A DNA stretch of 64,000 nt, from positions 174,994 to 238,993 of the forward strand of contig JAAEQB010000013.1 of the NCBI GenBank assembly GCA_024231975.1, in the 5' to 3' direction. The notes under the pieces were generated by a model, which was not told where the DNA came from, searched no databases, and saw only the letters and a program-made list of their open reading frames with translations. The DNA comes from Allobosea sp. Lineage in GTDB: Bacteria; Pseudomonadota; Alphaproteobacteria; Rhizobiales; Beijerinckiaceae. Position 1 is the stretch's first letter. Each line of letters starts with the position of its first letter. Below, in pieces: positions 33,150 to 41,826 of the stretch. The position numbers and the translations under genes are program-made.

Positions 33150-33569
33150 TTACACCGCCGCGTTGAACACGGCTTCGATGGCGTGGCCATCGGGATCGAT
33201 GACAAAGGCGGCATAGTAGTGTGGGCCGTAATGCGCCCGCAGACCCGGCGCGCCATTGTCGCGCCCGCCATGTTTCAGCGCCATCAGATAGAATTCGTCG
33301 ACCGCTGCCCGGCCTGGAGCCGCGAAAGCGACATGGAAGCCCGGTCCCGGCGGCCGCTGCCCGTCGGGGCGGTGCTTCAACGCCAGCGCGTCGCCGCCCC
33401 CCACAACGCCGTAGCCGACGGCCTGATTGCTCTCGCCCGGCCGAAGATCACTCCAGACCCGGACGTAACCCAGCGGCGCGAGGACCGCATCGTAGAAGGC
33501 GGTCGCCTGCTCGATATTCGCGACACCGAACGAGAGATGGTGCAGCATCCGCCGGCCAGACTCGCTCAC
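33150..33569 (-). CDS. VOC-family (glyoxalase-like) protein
   Basis: This 139-residue protein has the VOC fold pattern: the early metal-ligand histidine in MLHHLSFGVANIEQATAFYD, the central FHVAFAAPGRAAVDEFY and the late YYAAFVIDPDGHAIEAVF with the expected glutamate. VOC proteins include glyoxalases, dioxygenases and resistance proteins; the activity here is unknown. Its start overlaps the stop of the upstream YkgJ-like gene by 4 bases, so the two are translated together. Confidence 0.85.
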   Translation of the reverse strand: MSESGRRMLHHLSFGVANIEQATAFYDAVLAPLGYVRVWSDLRPGESNQAVGYGVVGGGDALALKHRPDGQRPPGPGFHVAFAAPGRAAVDEFYLMALKHGGRDNGAPGLRAHYGPHYYAAFVIDPDGHAIEAVFNAAV

Positions 33570-34096
33570 GCCGCAGCCTTGACCTTCGCCACCGTCACCC
33601 GTGGCCGCCCACCTGCCAACTCCTCGCGCAGCACCAGCCGCTCGTCGGCCGCGATCACGCCAAGCTGAACGTCATGGTCCGGCATGACCGCCGTCGCCGA
33701 TTTGTTGAGGAAGACGATGACCGGGCGGTTGCCAGCCGCCGCCCAGCGGCGCAGCTGGGTGAGATAGGGCTCCTTGCGCCAGGCCTGCGGCGCGCCGGGA
33801 TCGAGCTGGACGAAGAGCCAGTTGGTCGCCGGGTCCATGGTGAGGACGAAGCGGGCCTTGTCCGGCTTCCATTCCGGCCCGAGGAAACCTTGCGTCATCC
33901 ACAGGCAGAAGAAGGCGCGGCAGTGATCCGGCCGCGTCGCATGGATGCCGCAGCCCCGGCCGGGCAGGCAGTGCTTGCACCAGCTGCCTGCGACGCTCTC
34001 CACCGCCGGCACGTCATAGACCTTGCAGCACAGCGTGCAGCTGCCGCAATCGCGGCCGGGCGCCGGCTGATTCGCCATGCGGGCGGGATCGATCAT
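33566..34096 (-). CDS. YkgJ-like cysteine-cluster protein
   Basis: The 176-residue protein has a cysteine-rich N-terminal domain: CGSCTLCCKVYDVP, WCKHCLPGRGCGIHATRPDH and CRAFFC, the pattern of the YkgJ/UPF0153 family, which probably binds zinc or an iron-sulfur cluster. The function is not established. The ATG at 34096 has a GAGG ribosome-binding site; longer starts run into intergenic sequence. It is the first gene of a two-gene unit with the VOC protein. Confidence 0.8.
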   Translation of the reverse strand: MIDPARMANQPAPGRDCGSCTLCCKVYDVPAVESVAGSWCKHCLPGRGCGIHATRPDHCRAFFCLWMTQGFLGPEWKPDKARFVLTMDPATNWLFVQLDPGAPQAWRKEPYLTQLRRWAAAGNRPVIVFLNKSATAVMPDHDVQLGVIAADERLVLREELAGGRPRVTVAKVKAAA

Positions 34097-34193
34097 GCCT
34101 GACCTCTTCGAAGGGCGCGGAACCATGCGCAGAGCGGCGGCGGCTGGCAAGCCGGTTTGGAATGGTTCCAGACGCGATATTCCCCTTTTTTCG

Positions 34194-34311
34194 GCCCTCA
34201 CCCTGAGGAGCAGCCTTCAGGCTGCGTCTCGAAGGATGCTCCAGGAGACTCCGGAACGAGATGGACCATCCTTCGAGACGCGATCTGCGATCGCTCCTCA
34301 GGATGAGGGCT
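34194..34311. repeat. Intergenic palindromic repeat, family F
   Basis: CCCTCACCCTGAGGAGC at the left is mirrored by GCTCCTCAGGATGAGGG at the right, and GCGTCTCGAAGGATG is mirrored by CATCCTTCGAGACGCG. The element could fold into one long hairpin. Only one copy occurs in the window. The gap to 34456 contains no other feature. Confidence 0.75.
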
Positions 34312-34456
34312 GTGGGTTGGAAGTCACCTCAAGATTCCGACGCGCAGGCCCCGCCCCGCGCCAGACTCTGCCCCGCTCTGCAGGAAAATCGCTCAGCGCT
34401 TGCGCGGGCCGCGGTCTATGCTCGCATAAACCACGCATAAACATCGGGAGCCGGGA

Positions 34457-35839
34457 ATGCTGACCAACCTCGCCGTGCGCGACATCGAAACGCTCGTTCA
34501 CCCCTACACCAACCTGGCCACCCATCGCGAGGTCGGTCCGCTGGTGCTGGAGCGCGGCAAGGGCGTCTTCGTCTACGATACCGCCGGCAAGGACTATATC
34601 GAGGGCATGGCCGGGCTCTGGTGCACCTCGCTCGGCTATTCCAACCAGGAGCTGGCCGAGGCCGCCTATGAGCAGCTGAAGAAGCTGCCCTTCACCCATC
34701 TCTTCTCCGGCCGCAGCCACGACCCCGCGATCGAATTGGCCGAGAAGCTGAAGGAGATCGCCCCGGTGCCGATCTCCAAGGTGTTCTACGGCGCCTCCGG
34801 CTCGGATGCGAACGACACCCAGGTCAAGCTGGTCTGGTACATGAACAATGCGCTGGGGCGTCCGAAGAAGAAGAAGATCATCTCGCGGCTGAAGGCCTAT
34901 CACGGCGTCACCGTCGCCTCGGCCTCGCTGACCGGCCTGCCGGCCAACCACACCGATTTCGACCTGCCGATCCCGAACGTCCTGCACACCTCCTGCCCGC
35001 ATCACTACCGCTTCGCCCAGCCCGGCGAGAGCGAGCTCGACTTCTCGGCGCGCCTTGCCGCCGAGCTCGACGAGATGATCCAGCGCGAGGGCCCGGACAC
35101 GGTCGCCGCCTTCATCGCCGAGCCGGTGATGGGCGCCGGCGGCGCGGTCACTCCGCCCGAGGGCTATTTCGAGGCGATCAACGCCGTGCTCGCGAAATAC
35201 GATGTCCTGTTCATCTCCGACGAGGTCATTACCGGCTTCGGCCGCACCGGCGAGATGTTCGGCACGACGACCTACAAGATGAAGGCTGATACGCTTTCCT
35301 GCGCCAAGGCGCTGACCTCGGCCTATTTCCCGCTCAGCGCCGTGCTGATCAACGAGCCCGTCTATGAAGTGCTCGTCGACCAGAGCAAGAAGATCGGCAC
35401 CTTCGGCCACGGCAACACCTATGCCGGTCACCCGGTCGGCTGCGCCGTCGCGGTCAAGACGCTGGAGATCTACCAGCGCGACAGGATCATCGATCACGTC
35501 CGCAAGGTCGAGCCGAAATTCCTGCAGCGCCTCACCAGGCTCGCCGAGCACCCGCTGGTCGGCGAAGCCCGCGGCGTCGGCCTGATCGGCGGCGTCGAGC
35601 TGGTCAAGGACAAGGCGAGCAAGGCGCAGTTCGAGGCCAAGAAGGGCGTCGCCCTGAAGTCGACCAGCTTCGCCCAGGAGGAAGGCCTGATCCTGCGGGC
35701 GCTCGGCGGCGACCGCGTCGCCTTCTGCCCGCCGCTGGTGATCAGCGAGGCCGAGATCGACGAGATGTTCGACCGCTACGAGCGGGCGCTCGCCAAGACC
35801 CTCGATTGGGTCAAGGCCGAGGGCCTGCTCGCGGGCTGA
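34457..35839 (+). CDS. Class III pyridoxal-phosphate aminotransferase
   Basis: The 460-residue enzyme is an omega-aminotransferase: VFYGASGSDANDTQVKLVWY, LKAYHGVTVASASLTGLP, FISDEVITGFGRTGEMFG with the cofactor aspartate, and the Schiff-base lysine in LSCAKALTSAYFP. Members move amino groups from amines such as putrescine, beta-alanine or taurine to pyruvate or 2-oxoglutarate; the exact substrate is unknown. A GGGAG ribosome-binding site precedes the ATG. It is a single gene between two repeat elements. Confidence 0.93.
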   Translation: MLTNLAVRDIETLVHPYTNLATHREVGPLVLERGKGVFVYDTAGKDYIEGMAGLWCTSLGYSNQELAEAAYEQLKKLPFTHLFSGRSHDPAIELAEKLKEIAPVPISKVFYGASGSDANDTQVKLVWYMNNALGRPKKKKIISRLKAYHGVTVASASLTGLPANHTDFDLPIPNVLHTSCPHHYRFAQPGESELDFSARLAAELDEMIQREGPDTVAAFIAEPVMGAGGAVTPPEGYFEAINAVLAKYDVLFISDEVITGFGRTGEMFGTTTYKMKADTLSCAKALTSAYFPLSAVLINEPVYEVLVDQSKKIGTFGHGNTYAGHPVGCAVAVKTLEIYQRDRIIDHVRKVEPKFLQRLTRLAEHPLVGEARGVGLIGGVELVKDKASKAQFEAKKGVALKSTSFAQEEGLILRALGGDRVAFCPPLVISEAEIDEMFDRYERALAKTLDWVKAEGLLAG

Positions 35840-35860
35840 AGGCGCACCGCGGAACCACGA

Positions 35861-35953
35861 CGTCATGCTCGCCCTTGTGGCGAGCATCCACGTCTTGGGC
35901 ACCGCATGCGATGAAGGAAGACGTGGATGGTCGGGACAAGCCCGACCATGACG
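35861..35953. repeat. Intergenic palindromic repeat, family C, copy 1
   Basis: CGTCATGCTCGCCCTTGTGG and GTCGGGACAAGCCCGACCAT form its ends, with ATCCACGTCTT and AAGACGTGGAT inside. A copy in the opposite orientation is at 40564-40654. Confidence 0.8.
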
Positions 35954-36145
35954 GGAGAAAGCGGCCAGCGCTGATTTCAGCCCCCTCCCGCGAAACTGTG
36001 CCAAAGCTGACCAAAGCCTCGGTGTGACACGAAAAATGTCACGAGAATTTCAAAATGCCGCCGCCGGCCCGACCCGATCGGCAGCGACATTGGCTGTGCT
36101 GACGGCCCAGGAACCGTCGGCGCCCACAACCGGAAACCGAGGATC

Positions 36146-36343
36146 ATGTCGACGCATAAGCCGCGCCACCCCGCGCACCGCACCGCCAGCTTCCACGATG
36201 CCAGCGCACGCGAAGCCTATGCATCGCGCTTCCGTCCGATTGCGATTCCTGCCATTCTCGCGGGAACCCGCTGGACCCCAGCCGCGTTGACCTCGCAGCA
36301 CAGGGACGTTCCGGCGCTCCTGCGCAACGGTTTCGAAGATTGA
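36146..36343 (+). CDS. Possible small protein
   Basis: A 65-residue frame begins MSTHKPRHPAHRTASFHDAS with a GAGGA ribosome-binding site 5 bases before the ATG. It is basic, has no membrane segment and no family I recognise. It lies in a 530-base gap before the phosphoesterase gene, which also contains a GTGACA/TGTCAC inverted repeat at 36024-36042. It may be only a chance frame. Confidence 0.3.
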   Translation: MSTHKPRHPAHRTASFHDASAREAYASRFRPIAIPAILAGTRWTPAALTSQHRDVPALLRNGFED

Positions 36344-36370
36344 TACGACGACCTCCCACTGAGACCCTAA

Positions 36371-37267
36371 ATGCTTGACCGGCGCAGAGTTCTCCAAACT
36401 CTCGCCGGTCTTTTTCTGTCCAGTTTCGGCCTCGGCAGCTACGCCTATGCCTGGGAACCCGCTCATCAGGGTGTGACCCGTTACCGGCTGAAACCCGCCC
36501 GCTGGCCGCAAGGCCGGCAGTTGCGCCTCGCCATGATCACGGACCTGCATGTCGGCGGCCCGCATATGCCCGTCGCCCGCGTCCGACAGATCGTCGAGCA
36601 GACCAATGCGCTGAAGCCGGACCTGACCTTGCTGGTCGGCGATTTCGTCGCCAGCCGCACCCGCCGCCCTGATGATCCCGCTCCGTCCGAATGGGCCATC
36701 GAGCTCGCCCGCCTGGAGGCGCGATCCGGCCGCTTTGCCGTGCTCGGCAATCACGACTGGTGGCAGGATGAGCGCGCCCAGCGCGAGCTCAAGGGGCCGA
36801 CCCAATCCACCATTGCGCTCGAGGCGGTCGGCATTCCCGTCCTGGAAAACCGGGCGATCAGGCTCGAAACCAATGCCGGGCCGCTCTGGATCGCAGGCCT
36901 AGGCGACCAGGAGGCCTTCGTCCTGCGCCGCCGCCCACGCGGGCTGCGCTACGGCCTCGACGACCTGCCGGCGACGCTCGCCATGATCGGCGACGATGCG
37001 CCGGTGATCCTGATGGCGCACGAGCCCGACATCTTCGCCAGGGTGCCCGCTCGCGTCGCGCTGACCCTTTCGGGCCATACCCATGGTGGCCAGGTCAGGC
37101 TGTTCGGCTGGTCGCCGATCGTGCCCTCGCGCTACGGCAACCGCTACGCTTACGGCCATGTCCATGAGAATGGCCGCGACCTCGTCGTCTCGGCCGGGCT
37201 CGGTACCAGCAAACTGCCGATCCGGCTGGGCGCACCGCCGGAGATCGTGCTGATCGAACTGGGGTGA
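36371..37267 (+). CDS. Metallophosphoesterase, YaeI-like, exported
   Basis: The 298-residue enzyme has all the calcineurin-like phosphoesterase motifs: ITDLHVGG, LVGDFV, LGNHDWW, MAHEPD and LSGHTHGGQ, so a two-metal site is complete. The N-terminus DRRRVLQTLAGLFLSSFGLG looks like a twin-arginine signal, suggesting export of the folded enzyme. The YaeI-like group acts on phosphodiesters such as those of lipid precursors; the substrate here is unknown. Length is normal. Confidence 0.9.
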   Translation: MLDRRRVLQTLAGLFLSSFGLGSYAYAWEPAHQGVTRYRLKPARWPQGRQLRLAMITDLHVGGPHMPVARVRQIVEQTNALKPDLTLLVGDFVASRTRRPDDPAPSEWAIELARLEARSGRFAVLGNHDWWQDERAQRELKGPTQSTIALEAVGIPVLENRAIRLETNAGPLWIAGLGDQEAFVLRRRPRGLRYGLDDLPATLAMIGDDAPVILMAHEPDIFARVPARVALTLSGHTHGGQVRLFGWSPIVPSRYGNRYAYGHVHENGRDLVVSAGLGTSKLPIRLGAPPEIVLIELG

Positions 37268-37274
37268 ATGTCGC

Positions 37275-37398
37275 CGTCATTGCGAGGAACGCAGCGACGA
37301 AGCAATCCAGGGGCAGCCGAACTCGGCCACCCCTGGATTGCTTCGCGGAGCCTGTCCTCGGGCTTGCCGAAGGCAAGACCCGGGGGCTCGCAAAGACG
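37275..37398. repeat. Intergenic palindromic repeat, family G
   Basis: CGTCATTGCGAGGAACGCAG and GGCTCGCAAAGACG form the ends, and AAGCAATCCAGGGG is mirrored by CCCCTGGATTGCTT. It begins 7 bases after the phosphoesterase stop codon. Only one copy is in the window. Confidence 0.75.
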
Positions 37399-37414
37399 AT
37401 AAGGCGGGGACGCC

Positions 37415-38011
37415 TTAGCGGACGATGACCTTCCCGCCGACCGCGGCGCGGTTGTAGAGGTCGATCGCGTCGATATTGCGCATCCGGATGCAGCCGGACG
37501 AGGCCGAGCGGCCGATCGTCTCCGGCTCGTTGGTGCCGTGGATCCGGTAGAGCGTGTCCTTGCCGTTCTGGTAGAGATAGAGGGCGCGGGCGCCGAGCGG
37601 ATTGTCCGGCCCACCCTCCATGCCGCCGGCGCGCGGCGCCAGATGCGGCCAGCGCGCGATCATCTCGGCCGGCGGCGTCCAGCGCGGCCACTCGGCCTTG
37701 CGCTGCATCACCGCGGTGCCGGTCCAGCCGAAGGCCTCGTCGCCGGTCGCGACGCCGTAGCGGATCGCCTTCTTGTTCGGCAGGACGAAATACAGGAACT
37801 TCTCGGTGGTATCGACCACGATCGTGCCCGGCTCTTCGCCGGTCGGGTCGTTGATCTCGTAAGGCAGATGCGTGATCTGCGTCTCGAAATTCGGCACCAA
37901 CGCCATGTATTCGGCGTCGCGCGCCGAGAGAGAAGGTGCATGAACGGTCTTGTACTGGCAGGCGCCGAGAAGAACCGACAGGCCGAGCACCGTAACGAAA
38001 GTCTGCTTCAT
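37415..38011 (-). CDS. L,D-transpeptidase lipoprotein (YkuD/ErfK family)
   Basis: This 198-residue protein begins MKQTFVTVLGLSVLLGACQY, a lipoprotein signal with lipobox LGAC, so it is anchored in a cell-envelope membrane. The catalytic site H-G-T-N near residue 165 and S-S-G-C-I-R-M are the YkuD histidine and cysteine motifs. Such enzymes cross-link peptidoglycan or attach outer-membrane proteins to it, as described in other Hyphomicrobiales. The ATG at 38011 gives the clean signal; the ATG six codons upstream does not. Confidence 0.92.
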   Translation of the reverse strand: MKQTFVTVLGLSVLLGACQYKTVHAPSLSARDAEYMALVPNFETQITHLPYEINDPTGEEPGTIVVDTTEKFLYFVLPNKKAIRYGVATGDEAFGWTGTAVMQRKAEWPRWTPPAEMIARWPHLAPRAGGMEGGPDNPLGARALYLYQNGKDTLYRIHGTNEPETIGRSASSGCIRMRNIDAIDLYNRAAVGGKVIVR

Positions 38012-38244
38012 GGGGTCCACCGCCGGCACCGATACGATGCTCGTTATGATGAATGCTTCGTTAAGAAACGGTGACCCGACAAGGCACGGCCCGGGTCAGA
38101 TACAAGCCGGTATTACGGCGCAATCGTCTGGCAGGCAATGAAGTTCCTGCGCCGCACTGGCGTCTTGCTGCGTTGCAGTGACAATATGGTCACGCTTGCG
38201 GGCTACCCCGTTCGGCTTGCCTCGCGACTATCGGAGACTTGCGC

Positions 38245-39174
38245 GTGACCACATTGCTGATCAGCCACCCTTCCAGCCTCCGCCACGTCACGCCGCCGGG
38301 CCATCCCGAGCGCACCGACCGCATCCGTGCGGTCGAGCAGGCCCTGGAGGACGAGCGATTCGCGCTGCTGCAACGCGTCCAGGCGCCGGAAGGCACGCTT
38401 GCCCAGGTCGAGCTCTGCCATCCCGCCGCCCATGCGCAGGCAATCTCCGAAGCGTCGCCGCAGCAAGGCCTCGTCCAGATCGACGCCGACACGATCATGT
38501 CGCCGGGCACGCTCGCGGCGGTCCTGCACGGCGTCGGCGGCGCCGTGCATGCCGTCGACGAGGTGATGTCCGGGCGCGTCAGCAACGCCTTCAGCGCCAT
38601 GCGCCCGCCCGGCCATCATGCCGAGAGCGACAAGGCGATGGGCTTCTGCTTCTTCAACAACGCCGCCATCGCCGCCCGCCATGCCCAGAAGGCCCACGGC
38701 GCCGAGCGCGTCGCCATCGTCGACTGGGACGTCCATCACGGCAACGGCACGCAGGAGATCTTCTGGGGCGATGCCAGCGTGCTCTATGCCTCGACCCATG
38801 AGATGCCGCTCTATCCCGGCACCGGCGCTCCGTCCGAGCGCGGCGAGCACGGCACGATCGTCAATGCCCCCTTACGGGCCGGCGACGGCACGGACGTCTT
38901 CCGCGACGCTTTCGAAAGCGCGATCCTGCCGCGGCTCAACGACTTCCGGCCGGATCTGGTGATCATCTCGGCCGGCTTCGACGCGCATTGGCGCGACCCG
39001 CTCGCCAACATCAACCTCAAGGAAACCGACTTCACCTGGGCGACGCAGAAGCTGATGGAGATCGCCGACCGCCATGCCGGCGGCCGCCTCGTCTCGATCC
39101 TCGAAGGCGGCTACGACCTCGAAGGCCTGTCGAAATCGACCGCCGCCCATGTCATGGCGCTGATGCGGGGGTGA
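38245..39174 (+). CDS. Histone-deacetylase-like amidohydrolase
   Basis: The 309-residue enzyme has the zinc-hydrolase motifs of the HDAC superfamily: MRPPGHHAESDKAMGFCFFN, VDWDVHHGNGTQEIFW with the metal aspartate and histidine, and IISAGFDAHWRDPLA. Bacterial relatives deacetylate acetylpolyamines or small amides. The GTG at 38245 preceded by CGGAGA is the likely start. The gene converges on ribB, with 10 bases between the stop codons. Confidence 0.92.
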   Translation: MTTLLISHPSSLRHVTPPGHPERTDRIRAVEQALEDERFALLQRVQAPEGTLAQVELCHPAAHAQAISEASPQQGLVQIDADTIMSPGTLAAVLHGVGGAVHAVDEVMSGRVSNAFSAMRPPGHHAESDKAMGFCFFNNAAIAARHAQKAHGAERVAIVDWDVHHGNGTQEIFWGDASVLYASTHEMPLYPGTGAPSERGEHGTIVNAPLRAGDGTDVFRDAFESAILPRLNDFRPDLVIISAGFDAHWRDPLANINLKETDFTWATQKLMEIADRHAGGRLVSILEGGYDLEGLSKSTAAHVMALMRG

Positions 39175-39184
39175 CCGCTAATCC

Positions 39185-40471
39185 TCACTCCAGCGGCGCG
39201 GTTTCGGCGATCTCGATGCCGAAACCGGAGAGGCCGACGAAGGCGCGGGTCGAGGACGCCAGGTTGACGATCGAGGCGACGCCGAGATCGCGCAGGATCT
39301 GGGCGCCGAGGCCGACCTCGCGCCATTGCTGCGAGCGCAGCGCATCCGAGCCTTCCTCGCCCTCGACGCTCTTGATCGGCACACCGGCCGAGCCGTCGCG
39401 CAGATAGACCAGCACGCCCTTGCCCTCCTGTTGGAAGCGGCGCAGCACGCACTGGATCGAGGAGGCGCCGCCGAGCACGTCGGCGACGACATTGGCGCGG
39501 TGCAGCCGGGCCGGCACCTTCTCGCCGTCGCCGAGCTTGCCCATGACGAAGGCGAAGTGCTGGGTGTCGTCGAAGGGCGTCACATAGACATGGCCGGTCA
39601 TCTCGCCGAACTCGGTCTTGACCGGGAAGGAGTGCACGCGCTCGACCAGCTTTTCGCGCGCCTGGCGATAGGCGATCAGGTCGGCGACGGTGATCTGCTT
39701 GAGATTGTGCTTCTGGGCGAAGGCGGTGATCTGCGCGCCCTTCATCACCGTGCCGTCATCGTTGGCGAGCTCGCAGATCACGCCGACCGGCGGCAGCTCG
39801 GCGAGCTTGCAGAGATCGACCGCCGCCTCGGTATGGCCCGAGCGCATCAGCACGCCGCCATCCTTGGCGATCAGCGGGAAGACATGGCCGGGCCGAACGA
39901 AATCGGCGGCGCCCATATTGCCGTTGGCGAGCGCACGCACCGTATTGGTCCGCTGCTCGGCCGAGATGCCGGTGGTCAGCCCGTGCTTGACATCGACGGT
40001 GATGGTGAAGGCGGTGCCGAGCGGGGCGTCGTTGGAGGAGACCATCGGGTCGAGCCGCAGGCGGCGCGCCTCGCCCGCCGTCAGCGGCGCGCAGACGATG
40101 CCGCAGGTGTTGCGGATGATGAAGGCCATCTTCTCCGGCGTGCAAAGCGAGGCGGCGACGATGAGATCGCCCTCGTTCTCGCGGTCGTCGTCATCGGTGA
40201 CGATGACGATCTCGCCGCGCGCGAAGGCTTCGACGGTCTCGGCGACATTGCTAGCGGTCATGGCAGCCTCGCGCGGGCTCTGCAGGCCCAGGAAGTCGTT
40301 GGGGGTGACGGCGCCGCCGGTCGCGGCGGCGATGCGCTCGGCGCTTTCCCGCGAGATCCAGGCGGTCGGATCGTTGCAGAGCGCCGTGACGCTGGCGGGC
40401 GACAGGCCGACCTGGCGCGCGAAGGCGCTGCGGGCGGTCTTGGTTTGCTGGAGCCAGACGTCGAGCTTCAT
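39185..40471 (-). CDS. ribB: 3,4-dihydroxybutanone-4-phosphate synthase with HTH head and degenerate GTP-cyclohydrolase tail
   Basis: The 428-residue protein has three parts. Residues 1-60 (SAFARQVGLSPASVTALCND) resemble an XRE-type helix-turn-helix. Residues 72-275 are DHBP synthase, which makes the four-carbon unit of riboflavin, with the acidic VTDDDDRENEGDL motif and MRSGHTEAAVDL. Residues 285-428 match GTP cyclohydrolase II, but where the zinc cysteines and HSECLTGD should be it reads HRANVVADVLGGASSIQC, so that activity is probably lost, as in proteins called RibBX. An internal ATG at 40261 with a GAGG site could yield a form without the HTH. A palindrome 20 bases upstream suggests self-regulation. 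Confidence 0.9.
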   Translation of the reverse strand: MKLDVWLQQTKTARSAFARQVGLSPASVTALCNDPTAWISRESAERIAAATGGAVTPNDFLGLQSPREAAMTASNVAETVEAFARGEIVIVTDDDDRENEGDLIVAASLCTPEKMAFIIRNTCGIVCAPLTAGEARRLRLDPMVSSNDAPLGTAFTITVDVKHGLTTGISAEQRTNTVRALANGNMGAADFVRPGHVFPLIAKDGGVLMRSGHTEAAVDLCKLAELPPVGVICELANDDGTVMKGAQITAFAQKHNLKQITVADLIAYRQAREKLVERVHSFPVKTEFGEMTGHVYVTPFDDTQHFAFVMGKLGDGEKVPARLHRANVVADVLGGASSIQCVLRRFQQEGKGVLVYLRDGSAGVPIKSVEGEEGSDALRSQQWREVGLGAQILRDLGVASIVNLASSTRAFVGLSGFGIEIAETAPLE

Positions 40472-40490
40472 GAGACGAAGCTAATACGGT

Positions 40491-40518
40491 CTCACTTCAT
40501 TATCAATGAAGGAGTGAG
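40491..40518. promoter_or_regulatory. Inverted repeat just upstream of ribB
   Basis: CTCACT-TCATT on the left mirrors AATGA-AGGAGTGAG on the right, with three extra bases in one arm and ATC at the centre. It lies 20 bases before the ribB start, overlapping the probable promoter. Because RibB here carries an N-terminal HTH, this is a candidate operator for the protein itself. No FMN-riboswitch structure is visible. Confidence 0.5.
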
Positions 40519-40563
40519 AGATTTTCAGTGACACTGAAATTGACCGGCCGAGCGGCCCTTTTG

Positions 40564-40654
40564 CGTCATGGTCGGGCTTGTCCCGACCATCCACGTCTTC
40601 GCTGATCGAGACCTGAGTTCAAGACGTGGATGCTCGCCACAAGGGCGAGCATGA
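40564..40654. repeat. Intergenic palindromic repeat, family C, copy 2
   Basis: CGTCATGGTCGGGCTTGTCC, ACCATCCACGTCTT, AAGACGTGGATGCTCGCC and AAGGGCGAGCATGA match the reverse complement of the element at 35861. The two copies flank about 4.6 kb including the phosphoesterase, L,D-transpeptidase, HDAC-like and ribB genes. Confidence 0.8.
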
Positions 40655-40675
40655 TGGTGAGGGTCCGAACGCTCC

Positions 40676-41794
40676 TTACGGTCCGAACGGCCAGCGCGGC
40701 TCGATCACGCCGACCTGCGCGCGATGGCGCAGGAACTGGTCGGCGAGCACGCAAGCAACCATCGCCTCGCCGACCGGCACGGCGCGGATGCCGACGCAGG
40801 GGTCGTGCCGGCCCTTGGTGAACATCTCAGTCTCCCCGCCGGTACGGTTCACCGTGGCGCGCGGCGACAGGATCGACGAGGTCGGCTTCACCGCGAAGCG
40901 CGCCACGATCGGCTGACCGGTCGAGATGCCGCCGAGGACGCCGCCGGCATGGTTCGACAGGAACAGCGGCTTGCCGTCATTGCCGGCGCGCATCTCGTCG
41001 GCGTTCTCCTCGCCGGAGAGCTCTGCGGCGCCGAAGCCTTCGCCGATCTCGACGCCCTTGACCGCATTGATGCTCATCAGCGCCGCGGCGATCTCGGCGT
41101 CGAGCTTGCCGTAGATCGGCGCGCCCAGCCCCGCCGGCACGCCCTCGGCGACGATCTCGAGCACGGCCCCGATCGAGGAGCCGGACTTGCGGATGCCGTC
41201 GAGATAGTCGGCGAAGCGCTCGGCCGCCTTGGCATCCGGGCAGAAGAACGGGTTGTTGCCGACCTCGTCCCAGTCCCAGTTGCCGCGATCGATCTTGTGC
41301 GGCCCCATCTGCACGAGGGCGCCGCGCACGATCATGCCCGGCACGACCTTGCGGGCGATCGCCCCGGCCGCGACCCGCATCGCCGTCTCGCGGGCCGAGG
41401 AGCGGCCGCCGCCGCGATAGTCGCGGATGCCGTACTTTACGTCATAGGTGAAATCGGCATGTCCCGGCCGGTACTTGTCCTTGATCTCGGAATAGTCCTT
41501 CGAGCGCTGGTCGACATTGTCGATCAGCAGCCCGATCGAGGTCCCCGTCGTGACCTGCTCGCCATCGGCCTCCCGCGCGAAGACGCCGGAGACGATGCGG
41601 ACCTGATCCGGCTCCTGGCGTTGCGTCGTGTAGCGCGACTGGCCGGGCCGGCGCTTGTCGAGGTCGCGCTGGATCTCGGCCTCGCTCAGCGGAATCAACG
41701 GCGGGCAGCCGTCGACGACGCAGCCGATCGCGGGCCCATGGCTCTCGCCGAAGGTGGTGACGCGGAAGAGATGGCCGAAAGTGTTGTGGGACAT
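40676..41794 (-). CDS. aroC: Chorismate synthase AroC
   Basis: AroC performs the last step of the shikimate pathway, making chorismate from EPSP with reduced FMN. The 372-residue protein shows the family signatures: GESHGPAIGCVVDGCPP near the start, YGIRDYRGGGRSSARETAMR in the middle and RHDPCVGIRAVPVGEAMVAC near the end. Length and start MSHNTFGHLF are normal. In Hyphomicrobiales aroC is usually near ribB and fabI, as seen here with insertions between. Confidence 0.98.
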   Translation of the reverse strand: MSHNTFGHLFRVTTFGESHGPAIGCVVDGCPPLIPLSEAEIQRDLDKRRPGQSRYTTQRQEPDQVRIVSGVFAREADGEQVTTGTSIGLLIDNVDQRSKDYSEIKDKYRPGHADFTYDVKYGIRDYRGGGRSSARETAMRVAAGAIARKVVPGMIVRGALVQMGPHKIDRGNWDWDEVGNNPFFCPDAKAAERFADYLDGIRKSGSSIGAVLEIVAEGVPAGLGAPIYGKLDAEIAAALMSINAVKGVEIGEGFGAAELSGEENADEMRAGNDGKPLFLSNHAGGVLGGISTGQPIVARFAVKPTSSILSPRATVNRTGGETEMFTKGRHDPCVGIRAVPVGEAMVACVLADQFLRHRAQVGVIEPRWPFGP

Positions 41795-41826
41795 GAGGAC
41801 CTGATGAGGCTTGACGCGCCGGCTTC

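Noticed and set aside
36024..36290. 88-codon plus-strand frame before the phosphoesterase gene
   Set aside because: There is no ribosome-binding site, the text has low-complexity proline and arginine content, and it overlaps a slightly better small frame.
40472..40675. FMN riboswitch upstream of ribB
   Set aside because: None of the conserved FMN-element blocks are visible; the only structures are a short palindrome and a family C repeat.
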